A program made the translations under genes and the position numbers. Of a DNA stretch of 39,078 bases, positions 1 through 7,967 are shown in pieces (position 1 is the first letter of the stretch; each line of letters begins with the position of its first letter). Source of the DNA: ZC4RG30 sp040508085 (GTDB taxonomy: Bacteria > Pseudomonadota > Gammaproteobacteria > Steroidobacterales > Steroidobacteraceae). The notes under the pieces were generated by a model. That model worked only from the letters and a program-made list of their open reading frames with translations, was not told where the DNA came from and did not search any database. The DNA is taken from the NCBI GenBank assembly GCA_040508085.1, contig JBEVNO010000095.1, positions 1 through 39,078 of the forward strand, given 5' to 3'.

Positions 1-174
1 ACCGAAGCCCAGCGCGAGGCGCTCACCGCGCTGGGTTGTGATTATCTGCAGGGCTACCTGATCTGCCGGCCCTCGCGCGCAGCGGATCTGGAGCCATTGC
101 TGCGCGCCGCCGGCGTCACCGGCGAGAAGACCGCCGGGCTGCGGGTGCTGAAGCTGCGGCGCGGCGAGGCCTAG
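1..174 (+). CDS. C-terminal fragment of an EAL-domain (c-di-GMP phosphodiesterase) protein
   Basis: The window opens inside a reading frame that runs 57 codons to a TAG at 172-174. The visible peptide contains ALGCDYLQGYLICRP, which matches the end of EAL domains, where the Gln of the YxQGY motif is part of the active site and RP closes the fold. About 35 residues follow this motif. The rest of the protein, including any sensory or GGDEF part, lies upstream of the window, so catalytic competence cannot be judged. It ends about 100 bp before the transporter operon and is probably a separate transcription unit. Family membership is fairly certain; the exact role is not. Confidence 0.8.
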   Translation, partial: TEAQREALTALGCDYLQGYLICRPSRAADLEPLLRAAGVTGEKTAGLRVLKLRRGEA

Positions 175-175
175 C

Positions 176-212
176 GTCCGCACACTGTCCGCGGACAGCC
201 GGACGGCCGTCC
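176..212. promoter_or_regulatory. Cluster of GTCC/GGAC half-sites, candidate enhancer (UAS) for the sigma-54 promoter at 251
   Basis: This stretch holds a perfect 14-bp palindrome CTGTCCGCGGACAG (185-198) and a perfect 12-bp palindrome GGACGGCCGTCC (201-212). A further GTCCGC at 176-181 lies exactly 11 bp from the GTCCGC at 187-192. The main palindrome is centred about 85 bp upstream of the predicted start of transcription, a usual distance for sites bound by sigma-54 activators. The operon's own regulator, encoded at 4890-6233, is the obvious candidate ligand, but that is inference. Confidence 0.5.
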
Positions 213-250
213 AACGCGCCGCTCCCCGATAAGATTCAGTGACTTGCCCG

Positions 251-266
251 TGGCACGGGGCGTGCA
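251..266 (+). promoter_or_regulatory. Sigma-54 (-24/-12) promoter of the transporter operon
   Basis: TGGCACGGGGCGTGCA matches the sigma-54 consensus TGGCAC-N5-TTGCA, with the invariant GG (252-253) and GC (264-265) separated by exactly 10 bp. Transcription would start near 276-277, only about 2 nt before the ATG at 279. The promoter sits in the only intergenic gap upstream of a six-gene operon that encodes a sigma-54 activator, which makes it much more credible than a chance match. Confidence 0.75.
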
Positions 267-278
267 AAGCCTGTAGCC

Positions 279-1550
279 ATGCTGCGCGACACCTCAGGAC
301 AGGACCAGGTCATCACCCGTACCGGGCTCATCGCCCGGCTGCCGCGCTGGAGCTGGCTGGCAGTGCTCGCCGCCGTGGTGGTGCTCGGCATCATCTGGCT
401 CGCCATGCGCTGGCTCTCTGGCGGCCACTCCTTCAGCGCCGACCGGGTGCGCATCGCCGCGGTGACGCGTGGCGATCTGGTGCGCGACATTTCCGGCGAT
501 GGGCGCGTGATCGCTGCCAACAGCCCCGTGCTGTATGCCGTGGCTGCGGGCACCGTGACGCTGAAAGTGGTGGCCGGCGACAAGGTGACCAGGGGCCAGC
601 AGCTGGCCGTCATCGACAGCCCCGAACTGCGCAGCAAGCTGGTGCAGGAGGAATCCACGCTGGCAAGCCTCGAGGCCGAAGCGCGCCGCGCGGGCCTGGA
701 TGCGCGCATCGCGCGGCTCAATGCCCGCAAGACCCTCGACCAGGCGGATATCAGCCAGACCGCCGCGCAGCGGGATCTGGAGCGCTACCAGATCGCCTTC
801 GAGAAGGGCGCGGTGTCGCAGAACGATCTGGCGCGCGCGCAGGATGAAGTGAAGAAGTCGGCCATCGGCCAGAAGACCGCCACCGAGGATTTCGAGCTGC
901 AGGTGGCCGGGGCCGAGCTGGATGCGCACAACAAGACGCTGCTGGCGGATCGCCAGCGCGCAGTGGTGCTGGAGGCCCGCCGCCAGGTCGAGGCGCTCAC
1001 GCTGCATGCCCCCTTCGATGGCCAGGTCGGCCAGATCCAGGTGCCGCAGGGCACGAGCGTCGTGGCCAATGGCGCGGTGCTGAGCGTGGTGGATCTCTCC
1101 CGCTTCGAGGTGGAGATCAAGGTGCCGGAGAGCTTCGCGCGGGATCTCGGCATCGGCATGGCGGCGCAGCTCACCAGCGGCGCCGGCGAGCCCTACCCGG
1201 GCGAGATCTCGGCAGTGTCGCCGGAAGTCGTCAGCGGCGAGGTGACCACGCGCATCCGCTTCACCGACAAGCAGCCTCCGGGCCTGCGCCAGAACCAGCG
1301 CCTGTCTGCGCGCGTGGTGATGGACACGCGCCGCGACGTGCTGAAGCTGGAACGCGGCCCGTTCGTCGAGGAATCCGGCGGCCGCTACGCCTTCGTGGTG
1401 GAGGACGGCATCGCGGTGCGGCGCCCGGTGCGCCTGGGCGCCAGCAGCCTGCAGGAAATCGAAGTGCTGGATGGGCTCAAGGCCGGCGACCGCGTGGTGG
1501 TCTCCGGCGGCGACCTGTTCGGCGACGCAGACAAAGTGAAGATCAACTGA
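279..1550 (+). CDS. HlyD/MacA-type periplasmic adaptor (membrane fusion protein)
   Basis: A 423-residue adaptor expected to link an inner-membrane ABC transporter to the periplasm or an outer-membrane channel. A single membrane anchor lies at about residues 24-46, after a short Arg-containing cytoplasmic tail. Split biotinyl/lipoyl halves are seen near 85-115 (GTVTLKVVAGDKVTRGQQLA) and 237-272 (APFDGQVGQIQVPQGTSV), flanking a coiled-coil hairpin of about 90 residues rich in Glu, Arg and Ala. Beta-barrel and membrane-proximal domains follow. It is the first gene of the operon, and the ATPase gene begins 9 nt after its stop. ATG 279 has no clear Shine-Dalgarno and lies about 2 nt from the predicted sigma-54 transcription start. 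The substrate cannot be read from sequence. RND adaptors share this fold, but the ABC genes downstream settle the class. Confidence 0.9.
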   Translation: MLRDTSGQDQVITRTGLIARLPRWSWLAVLAAVVVLGIIWLAMRWLSGGHSFSADRVRIAAVTRGDLVRDISGDGRVIAANSPVLYAVAAGTVTLKVVAGDKVTRGQQLAVIDSPELRSKLVQEESTLASLEAEARRAGLDARIARLNARKTLDQADISQTAAQRDLERYQIAFEKGAVSQNDLARAQDEVKKSAIGQKTATEDFELQVAGAELDAHNKTLLADRQRAVVLEARRQVEALTLHAPFDGQVGQIQVPQGTSVVANGAVLSVVDLSRFEVEIKVPESFARDLGIGMAAQLTSGAGEPYPGEISAVSPEVVSGEVTTRIRFTDKQPPGLRQNQRLSARVVMDTRRDVLKLERGPFVEESGGRYAFVVEDGIAVRRPVRLGASSLQEIEVLDGLKAGDRVVVSGGDLFGDADKVKIN

Positions 1551-1559
1551 GGATATCCC

Positions 1560-2297
1560 ATGCTCGAGATGCGCAAGGTCAGCAAGGTCTACCGCACGGA
1601 ACTGGTCGAGACGCATGCACTGCGCTCGCTGGATCTGCACGTGAAGCCGGGTGAATTCGTTGCCGTGACCGGCCCTTCCGGTTCGGGCAAGACCACCTTC
1701 CTGAACATCGCCGGCCTGCTGGAGACCTACACCTCCGGCGTCTACAAGCTCGACGGCGAGGATGTCAGCAACCTCGACGACGATGCGCGCAGCCGGCTGC
1801 GCAACCAGAAGATCGGTTTCATCTTCCAGAGCTTCAACCTCATTCCCGACCTGAACCTGTTCGACAACGCCGACGTGCCGCTGCGCTATCGGGGCATGCC
1901 GGCAGCGGAGCGCAAGCAGCGCATCGAGGAGGCGCTGGCGCGCGTGGGCCTGGGTTCGCGCATGAAACACTATCCGGCCGAGCTATCGGGTGGCCAGCAG
2001 CAGCGTGCGGCCATCGCGCGCGCACTGGCCGGCAGCCCCAGGCTGCTGCTGGCAGACGAGCCCACCGGCAACCTGGATTCGCAGATGGCGCGCGGCGTGA
2101 TGGAGATGCTGGAGGAGATCAACCAGCAGGGCACCACCATCGTGATGGTGACGCATGACCCAGAGCTCGCCGCGCGCGCCCAGCGCAATGTGCACATTGT
2201 CGATGGCCAGGCCACCGACCTTGCCGCAGAGCCTGCGCTGCGGCGCAGTGGCCCTGTCGATGCCACTCCCGGCCCCGGCGTGCCGTTCCCGCTCTGA
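1560..2297 (+). CDS. ABC transporter ATPase, MacB/LolD family
   Basis: A 245-residue nucleotide-binding subunit that powers the two permeases encoded next. Walker A GPSGSGKTT is at about 37-45, the Q-loop sits in IGFIFQSFNL, the ABC signature is LSGGQQQRAAIARAL, Walker B is LLLADEPTGNLD, and the H-loop is MVTHD. The combination of EPTGNLDS and SFNLIPDLN is characteristic of the MacB/LolD/FtsE-like group (type VII ABC systems). A short non-conserved tail ends in GPGVPFPL. It sits 9 nt after the adaptor gene and 20 nt before the first permease. The protein is the usual length and has all catalytic motifs intact. Confidence 0.95.
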   Translation: MLEMRKVSKVYRTELVETHALRSLDLHVKPGEFVAVTGPSGSGKTTFLNIAGLLETYTSGVYKLDGEDVSNLDDDARSRLRNQKIGFIFQSFNLIPDLNLFDNADVPLRYRGMPAAERKQRIEEALARVGLGSRMKHYPAELSGGQQQRAAIARALAGSPRLLLADEPTGNLDSQMARGVMEMLEEINQQGTTIVMVTHDPELAARAQRNVHIVDGQATDLAAEPALRRSGPVDATPGPGVPFPL

Positions 2298-2317
2298 TCA
2301 CCGCAGAGAGATACACC

Positions 2318-3619
2318 ATGTTCGGTTACTACTTCACACTCGCGCTGCGCAGCTTCCGGCGCAATGTCGCGCTGACGGTGCTGATGGTGCTGGCGATTGC
2401 GCTGGGCATCGGCGCCAGCATGACGACACTCACCGTGTTCTACGTGCTGTCTGGCGATCCCATCCCGGGGCGCAGCCATATGCTGTTCCATCCGCAGCTC
2501 GACATGGAAGGCAAGGAGGGCTACCTGCCCGGTGAAGAACCGCAGGTGCAGCTCAGCCGCTTCGACGCCGAAACCATGCTGCGGGAGAAGAAGGCCGACC
2601 GCCAGGCGATGATGACCGGGGGCAATGTGTCGGTGACGCCGGAGCGTGCCGAGATCGTGCCGTATGTCACCCACTCGCGCTACACCACCGCCGACATGTT
2701 CCCGATGTTCGACATGCCCATGCAGTACGGCAATGCCTGGAGCGCCGCCGAGGACGAGGCGCATGCGCGCGTGGTGGTGATCGGCAAGGCGCTGAACGAC
2801 AAGGTGTTCGGTGGCGGCAACAGCGTGGGCAGGACGCTGCGCCTGGAGAAGACGGATTTCAAGGTCATCGGCGTGCTGGCCGACTGGCGTCCGACACCCA
2901 GGTTCTATGATGTATTCGGCCCGGGCTACGGTGATCCCGAGCAGGTGTTCCTGCCGTTCTCCACATCGCGCGACCTGGCGATGGGGCGCAGCGGCAGCAT
3001 GGACTGCTGGGCCGACAACGACGGCGACCCCACCGGCCCGAACGCGCCCTGCGCGTGGATCCAGTACTGGGTGCAGCTGGATACGCCAGCGAAGGCGGCC
3101 GCGTACAAGCAGTACCTCATGAACTACTCCGACCAGCAGCGCGCCGCGGGCCGCTTCCAGCGGCCCACCAATGTGCGCCTGCGCAACGTGATGGAGTGGC
3201 TCGACTTCCATCGCATCGTGCCCAGTGATGTGACGATGCAGTTGTGGCTGGCATTCGGCTTCCTGGTCGTGTGCCTGCTCAACACCATCGGCCTGCTGCT
3301 GGCCAAGTTCATGCGCCGCAGCAGCGAGCTGGGCGTGCGCCGCGCACTGGGCGCCACGCGCAAGGCCGTGTTCCAGCAATGCATGATCGAAGCCGGCGCC
3401 GTGGGCCTGGCCGGCGGCATGCTCGGCCTGGTCCTGGCGCTGCTGGGGCTGTGGGCAGTGCGTCAGCAGCCGGTGGACTACGCGGAACTGGCGCACCTGA
3501 ACCCGATGATGCTGGTTGTCACCTTCGGGCTCGCCATAACCTCCAGCCTGCTTGCCGGGCTGCTGCCGGCGCTGCGCGCCATGCAGGTCACCCCCGCGAT
3601 GCAGTTGAAGGCGCAGTAG
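2318..3619 (+). CDS. ABC transporter permease, MacB/FtsX type (first of two)
   Basis: A 433-residue permease with the MacB-like plan: one N-terminal membrane helix (about 18-40), a large periplasmic domain (about 45-305), and three C-terminal FtsX-type helices (about 308-330, 355-385 and 395-420). LGVRRALGATRKAVFQQ is the conserved cytoplasmic loop of FtsX permeases. The ATPase is encoded separately, unlike true MacB, so this and the next gene are likely two half-transporters. ATG 2318 follows the AGAGAG-type ribosome site at about 2305-2311. The periplasmic domain is large enough to bind a peptide or lipid substrate, but none can be named. Confidence 0.9.
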   Translation: MFGYYFTLALRSFRRNVALTVLMVLAIALGIGASMTTLTVFYVLSGDPIPGRSHMLFHPQLDMEGKEGYLPGEEPQVQLSRFDAETMLREKKADRQAMMTGGNVSVTPERAEIVPYVTHSRYTTADMFPMFDMPMQYGNAWSAAEDEAHARVVVIGKALNDKVFGGGNSVGRTLRLEKTDFKVIGVLADWRPTPRFYDVFGPGYGDPEQVFLPFSTSRDLAMGRSGSMDCWADNDGDPTGPNAPCAWIQYWVQLDTPAKAAAYKQYLMNYSDQQRAAGRFQRPTNVRLRNVMEWLDFHRIVPSDVTMQLWLAFGFLVVCLLNTIGLLLAKFMRRSSELGVRRALGATRKAVFQQCMIEAGAVGLAGGMLGLVLALLGLWAVRQQPVDYAELAHLNPMMLVVTFGLAITSSLLAGLLPALRAMQVTPAMQLKAQ

Positions 3620-3627
3620 GAGCAATC

Positions 3628-4860
3628 ATGGAAATCCGTCCGATACTTTCGACCCTTGGCCGCCACAAGACGGCCGCCGCGCTCATCGTGCTGGAGATCG
3701 CACTGGCCTGCGCCATCATCTGCAATGCCCTGTTCCTGATCGGCGATCGCGTGGGGCAGATCAGCGAAGTCAGTGGCGTGGCCGACACCGAGCTGGTGCG
3801 GGTGCAGATCACTTCCATCGGCAACGACGAGAACCCGGATGCGTCGACGCGGGCCGACCTTGCTGCACTGCGCGCCATCCCCGGGGTCAAGGCTGCCACG
3901 GTGATGAACCAGGTGCCCTTCGGCGGCTCCTCCTGGAACAGCGGTGTGAAGCTGCAGCAGGATCAGCAACGCTCCACACTGAATGCCACGACCTACATGG
4001 CCGAGGACGATTTCATCGAGACGCTGGGGCTCAAGATCATCGCCGGCCGCGACTTCGAGCCGGGCGAGTATGTGTACTACAGCGAGGTGCGCAAGCCCGG
4101 CGTGACGGCCGAGATCCCGGCCGCCATCATCACGCGCAAGGTGGCCGAGATCCTGTTCCCGGGCGAGAACGCGGTGGGCAAGAGCTTCTACAGCTGGAGC
4201 GACAAGCCGACGCGCGTCGTCGGCGTGGTGGACCACCTGGTGCGGCCCAGCGCCCAGGGTGGCCCGGCCGGACGCGAATACGCAGTGATCTTTCCACTGC
4301 GGCCGTCATATGACGTCGGGGGCGATTACATGCTGCGTACTGATCCGGCGCGGCGTGAGGAAGTGCTGAAGGCCGCCGCAGTCGTGCTGCGCGCGAACGA
4401 CCCCAACCGCATCGTGCTGGAAGAGAACACGCGCACCATGGAGGTCCAGCGGAAGGATTACCACCAGCAGGCCGTGTCGATGGCCTGGCTGCTGGGCGCC
4501 GTCATCGTGGCCCTGCTGGTGATCACGGCGCTGGGCATCGTCGGCCTCGCGAGCTTCTGGGTGGAGCAGCGTACGCGGCAGATCGGCGTGCGCCGCGCGC
4601 TGGGGGCGACGCGGGGGCAGATCCTGCGCTACTTCCAGCTGGAGAATTTCATCCTGGCCACCGGCGGCATCGTGCTCGGCATGCTGCTGGCCTTCGGCAT
4701 CAACCAGCTGCTGATGGCGAAGTACGAGCTGCCGCGGCTGCCGTGGTATTACCTTCCCATCGGCGCCCTGGTGCTGTGGGTGCTGGGCCAGATCTCGGTG
4801 CTGTTCCCCGCGCGCCGCGCCGCGGCAGTGCCACCGGCCGTCGCCACCCGCAGCGCCTGA
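3628..4860 (+). CDS. ABC transporter permease, MacB/FtsX type (second of two)
   Basis: A 410-residue partner of the preceding permease with the same topology: a helix at about 16-38, a periplasmic domain at about 45-285, and three C-terminal helices. IGVRRALGATRGQILRYFQ is the FtsX coupling loop. I chose ATG 3628 because it follows the previous stop by 8 nt with AGGAG (3618-3622) at good spacing, and because the protein then begins directly before the first membrane helix. The frame is open further upstream, but that part overlaps the previous gene and looks like its shadow. The two permeases are only distantly alike, suggesting a heterodimer. Confidence 0.9.
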   Translation: MEIRPILSTLGRHKTAAALIVLEIALACAIICNALFLIGDRVGQISEVSGVADTELVRVQITSIGNDENPDASTRADLAALRAIPGVKAATVMNQVPFGGSSWNSGVKLQQDQQRSTLNATTYMAEDDFIETLGLKIIAGRDFEPGEYVYYSEVRKPGVTAEIPAAIITRKVAEILFPGENAVGKSFYSWSDKPTRVVGVVDHLVRPSAQGGPAGREYAVIFPLRPSYDVGGDYMLRTDPARREEVLKAAAVVLRANDPNRIVLEENTRTMEVQRKDYHQQAVSMAWLLGAVIVALLVITALGIVGLASFWVEQRTRQIGVRRALGATRGQILRYFQLENFILATGGIVLGMLLAFGINQLLMAKYELPRLPWYYLPIGALVLWVLGQISVLFPARRAAAVPPAVATRSA

Positions 4861-4877
4861 GCCTGCAGACCCTGAGC

Positions 4878-4883
4878 TAGAGT
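4878..4883 (+). promoter_or_regulatory. TAGAGT, -10-like box 6 nt before the regulator ATG
   Basis: TAGAGT lies six bases before ATG 4890, and no Shine-Dalgarno sequence precedes that ATG. This fits a -10 box giving a leaderless transcript. I see no convincing -35, so this is a weak call that rests on the same pattern recurring at other genes in the window. Confidence 0.3.
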
Positions 4884-4889
4884 GCGCGC

Positions 4890-6233
4890 ATGCCCACCAT
4901 CCTCATCATCGACGACAACCCGGCCGTGGCCACCGCGCTGGACGTGCTGTTCTCGCTGCATGACATCGTGACGCTGCACGCCGCCGGGCCGGAGCGCGGC
5001 CTCGCCCTGCTGCGCGATGAGCCGGTGGACCTGGTGCTGCAGGACATGAACTTCACCGCCGATACCACCTCGGGCAAGGAAGGCGAAGCGCTGTTCGCAG
5101 CCATCCGCGCGGGCCACCCGGACCTGCCGGTGATCCTGCTCACTGCCTGGACGCATCTGGGCAGCGCGGTGGAGCTGGTGAAGGCGGGTGCCGCCGATTA
5201 CCTCGCCAAGCCCTGGGACGATGCGCGGCTGCTGACCACGGTCAACAACCTGCTGGAGCTGGCCGAAGCGCGGCGCGAGCTGGATCGCCGCCGCGGCCGC
5301 GAGAAACTGCGCCATGACCAGCTGGCGGCGAAATACGACCTGCGCGACGTGGTGTTTGCCGACCCCGCCAGCGAGCGCGTCATCGCGCTGGCCTGCCAGG
5401 TGGCCCGCTCCAACCTGCCGGTGCTGATCACCGGACCGAATGGCGCCGGCAAGGAGAAGATCGCCGCCATCGTGCAGGCGAACTCCACCGTGGCGGACGG
5501 CCCGTTTGTAACGCTCAACTGCGGCGCACTGCCCGCGGAGCTGATCGAGGCGGAATTGTTCGGCGCCGACGCCGGCGCCTATACCGGTGCCAACAAGGCG
5601 CGCGAGGGCAAGTTCGAGACCGCCGATGGCGGCACGCTGTTCCTCGATGAAATCGGAAACTTGCCGCTCGCGGGGCAGATGAAACTGCTGCGCGTACTGG
5701 AGACGGGGCGCTTCGAGCGGTTGGGCTCGAGCCGCGAGCGGCAGGTCACTGTGCGCGTGCTCAGTGCCACCAATGCAGACCTGCCGGCGATGATCCGCGA
5801 GGGCAGCTTCCGCGAGGATCTGTACTACCGCCTCAATGCCATCGAGCTCAATGTGCCGCCGCTGGCGGAACGGCCCGGCGACATCCTGCCGCTGGCGGAG
5901 CTGTTCCGCCCACCGGGCAAGCCCTTTTCCGAAGCAGCACGCGCCGCGCTGCTGCGCCATGCGTGGCCGGGCAATGTGCGCGAGCTGCGCAATGTGATCC
6001 AGCGTGCCGGCCTGCTGGGTGCAGGCGAGCGTATCGAGGCTGCCGACCTCAACCTGCCGAAGCCGGCCACGCCGCGCGCGACCACCCCGGTGGCGGAGCC
6101 GGAGAAGGCCGACATCGAGTCGGCACTGGCGCGTGCCGGTGGCGTGGTCGCCCAGGCCGCCGCCGAACTCGGCCTATCCCGTCAGGCCCTGTACCGGCGC
6201 ATGGAGCGCTTCGGGCTAAAATCGGCCGGATGA
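4890..6233 (+). CDS. Sigma-54-dependent response regulator (receiver, AAA+, Fis-type HTH)
   Basis: A 447-residue enhancer-binding protein expected to activate sigma-54 RNA polymerase when phosphorylated. The receiver covers about 1-115, with acidic pair D8-D9, phospho-acceptor D52 (LQDMNF), T85 and K107 (KPWDD). A TTSGKEG insertion follows beta-3. The AAA+ domain (about 150-370) has Walker A GPNGAGKE (182-189, usually GESGTGKE), the sigma-54 contact loop GAYTGA (229-234, usually GAFTGA), Walker B LFLDE, and REDLYYRLN carrying the arginine finger. The C-terminal helix-turn-helix is AAAELGLSRQALYRRM. The following kinase gene overlaps it by ATGA, so the two are cognate. The operon's own promoter is the likely target. 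Confidence 0.93.
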   Translation: MPTILIIDDNPAVATALDVLFSLHDIVTLHAAGPERGLALLRDEPVDLVLQDMNFTADTTSGKEGEALFAAIRAGHPDLPVILLTAWTHLGSAVELVKAGAADYLAKPWDDARLLTTVNNLLELAEARRELDRRRGREKLRHDQLAAKYDLRDVVFADPASERVIALACQVARSNLPVLITGPNGAGKEKIAAIVQANSTVADGPFVTLNCGALPAELIEAELFGADAGAYTGANKAREGKFETADGGTLFLDEIGNLPLAGQMKLLRVLETGRFERLGSSRERQVTVRVLSATNADLPAMIREGSFREDLYYRLNAIELNVPPLAERPGDILPLAELFRPPGKPFSEAARAALLRHAWPGNVRELRNVIQRAGLLGAGERIEAADLNLPKPATPRATTPVAEPEKADIESALARAGGVVAQAAAELGLSRQALYRRMERFGLKSAG

Positions 6234-7576
6234 TCCGCCGTTCGCTAGCCGGGCGATTGCTGGCCTGGCTGCTGCCAGTGCTGGCCACCGCAGTGGTGTT
6301 GCCGCTGGCGCTGCAGCGCTGGCTGGGTGATCCATGGCTCGCGGCATTGCTGTCTGCCATCGCGGTGATCGCACTGGCCGCCTGGGCCTTGCGGCGTGCC
6401 TTGCGGCCGCTGAACTCGCTGTTCCGCGCCCTGGCCGGCAGCGTCAACACCTACCGGGATGGCGAATACAACTTCGGCGTGCACTGGCCCGGCGGCACCG
6501 AGGATGAACTCGGCGAACTGGTGCGCTCGCATGCCGAGCTCGGCGAAGTGCTGCGCGCACAGCGTTATGCGCTGGTGCAGCGCGAACTGCTGCTCGACAC
6601 CATGGTGCAGAACACGCCGGTTTCCATGCTGCTGCTGGCCACTGGCGGCGATGGCCAGGCGCGTGTGGTGTTCTCCAATGTCGCGGCCCGCAAGCTGCTG
6701 AACAGCGGCCGCAAGCTCGAGGGCCGGCGTCTGCCCGAGCTGCTTGCCGGTGCGCCGGCGGAACTCGGCGATGCCATGGCGCGCGGTGGCGACAGCCTGT
6801 TCTCCATTGGCGAGGAGGGCGAGGATGAAAGCCGCGAGGAGCAGGTCTACCACCTGGCGCGCCGGCACTTCCTGCTCAACGGCCGCCGCCACGAGCTGTT
6901 GCTGCTGCGGCGGCTCACCAGCGAACTGCGCCGCGAGGAAATGCGCGCCTGGAAGAAGGTGATCCGCGTCATCAGCCATGAGCTGAACAATTCGCTGGCG
7001 CCGGTGGCCTCACTGGCGCATTCAGGCGCAGAGCTGGTGCGTCGCGGCCGGTACGAAAGGCTGGAAGAAGTGTTTGCCACCATCGCTGAGCGCGCGCGGC
7101 ATCTGGAAGGTTTCCTGGGGGGCTACGCGCGCTTTGCCAAGCTGCCGCAGCCGCAGCTGCAGCTGGTGGAATGGCGCGGCTTCCTGGCGGGGCTGCAGCG
7201 GCATATCGGTTTCACGCTTGGGATGCCGGAGGGCACGCTCAGCAGCCGCATTGATCCGGCGCAGCTGGAACAGGCGCTGCTTAACCTGCTGAAGAACGCG
7301 CATGAATCCGGCTCCACCGGCGCGGACATCCAGCTGCGGCTGATGCGTGTGCCCGGCGCGCTGCGGCTGGAAGTGCTGGACCGCGGCCAGGGCATGAACG
7401 ATGCCGTGCTGCAGAATGCGCTGGTGCCGTTCTATTCCACCAAGCGCCACGGCACCGGGCTCGGCCTGGCATTGACGCGCGAGATCGTCGAAGCCCACGG
7501 TGGCAGGCTGTCGTTGAACAACCGCGACGGCGGCGGGCTGTGCGTGGCGCTGCAGCTGCCCGACAACGCCGGCTGA
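6230..7576 (+). CDS. Sensor histidine kinase (NtrY-like core) of the transporter operon
   Basis: A 448-residue kinase expected to phosphorylate the preceding regulator. Two membrane helices (about 10-29 and 37-56) are joined by only about 7 residues, so there is almost no extracytoplasmic domain. HAMP-like and PAS-like segments follow (about 57-220). The H-box is VISHELNNSLAPV with H250; the ATPase domain has LEQALLNLLKNAHESG (N-box), DRGQGM (G1) and GTGLGLALTREIVEAHGG (G2). ATG 6230 overlaps the previous stop as ATGA, indicating translational coupling; a TAAAAT sequence also sits 7 nt upstream. The gene closes the operon and converges on the next gene with 7 nt between them. The short loop suggests sensing inside the membrane or through the transporter. 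Confidence 0.92.
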   Translation: MIRRSLAGRLLAWLLPVLATAVVLPLALQRWLGDPWLAALLSAIAVIALAAWALRRALRPLNSLFRALAGSVNTYRDGEYNFGVHWPGGTEDELGELVRSHAELGEVLRAQRYALVQRELLLDTMVQNTPVSMLLLATGGDGQARVVFSNVAARKLLNSGRKLEGRRLPELLAGAPAELGDAMARGGDSLFSIGEEGEDESREEQVYHLARRHFLLNGRRHELLLLRRLTSELRREEMRAWKKVIRVISHELNNSLAPVASLAHSGAELVRRGRYERLEEVFATIAERARHLEGFLGGYARFAKLPQPQLQLVEWRGFLAGLQRHIGFTLGMPEGTLSSRIDPAQLEQALLNLLKNAHESGSTGADIQLRLMRVPGALRLEVLDRGQGMNDAVLQNALVPFYSTKRHGTGLGLALTREIVEAHGGRLSLNNRDGGGLCVALQLPDNAG

Positions 7577-7583
7577 TCAACCT

Positions 7584-7961
7584 TCAGGGCGTCTGCCGCT
7601 GCCGCAGGGCATGCGCCGCGGCATTGCGGATGCGCTCGGCACCGGCGGCATCGCGATCAGCCTCCGCCTGCGCAAGCCGGCGCTTCATCGCCGCCTGGAT
7701 ATCCCTGGGTGAGGCGTCGCGCGGCACATCCAGCACCAGATGCCAGTCGTCAGCGGCGGCCGTCCCCAGCCTGCGCGGCGCTGGCTGTGCCGGAGCGGGG
7801 AGCGCGGGCGGCAGCGACACGCCGGGCTGCGGCGCGGCTCCCGGTGCCGGTTTCCCTGCATCCTTGCCGCCTTCCTTCTTGTCCGCACCGATGACGCTGT
7901 TGACGATCCAGTAGCCGGTGGCGAGGCAGGCAAGAATGATCAGTATGTCGATGATGCGCAT
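7584..7961 (-). CDS. Small membrane-anchored protein with a J-like domain lacking HPD
   Basis: A 125-residue protein with an N-terminal membrane helix (about 3-25), a Pro/Ala-rich linker (about 33-68), and a C-terminal segment from about 72. DDWHLVLDVPRDASPRDIQA resembles helix I and the start of helix II of DnaJ domains (typically YxxLGVxxDAS..EI..AY). The HPD tripeptide that stimulates Hsp70 would fall near AEADRDAAG and is absent. So if this is a J-fold, it is a J-like protein without DnaK-stimulating activity. GAGGAACC before ATG supports the start. It follows the preceding membrane-protein gene by 6 nt in a three-gene minus-strand group. The J-like reading is a pattern match by eye. Confidence 0.7.
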   Translation of the reverse strand: MRIIDILIILACLATGYWIVNSVIGADKKEGGKDAGKPAPGAAPQPGVSLPPALPAPAQPAPRRLGTAAADDWHLVLDVPRDASPRDIQAAMKRRLAQAEADRDAAGAERIRNAAAHALRQRQTP

Positions 7962-7967
7962 GGTTCC

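Noticed and set aside
294..1970. 558-codon open frame on the minus strand opposite the adaptor and ATPase genes
   Set aside because: It is His/Gln/Arg-rich without recognisable domains, and lies antisense to two clear transporter genes. Long antisense frames are expected in high-GC DNA.
1970..3625. 551-codon minus-strand frame opposite the first permease
   Set aside because: Same His/Gln/Arg-rich composition and no family motifs; antisense shadow of the ATPase and permease genes.
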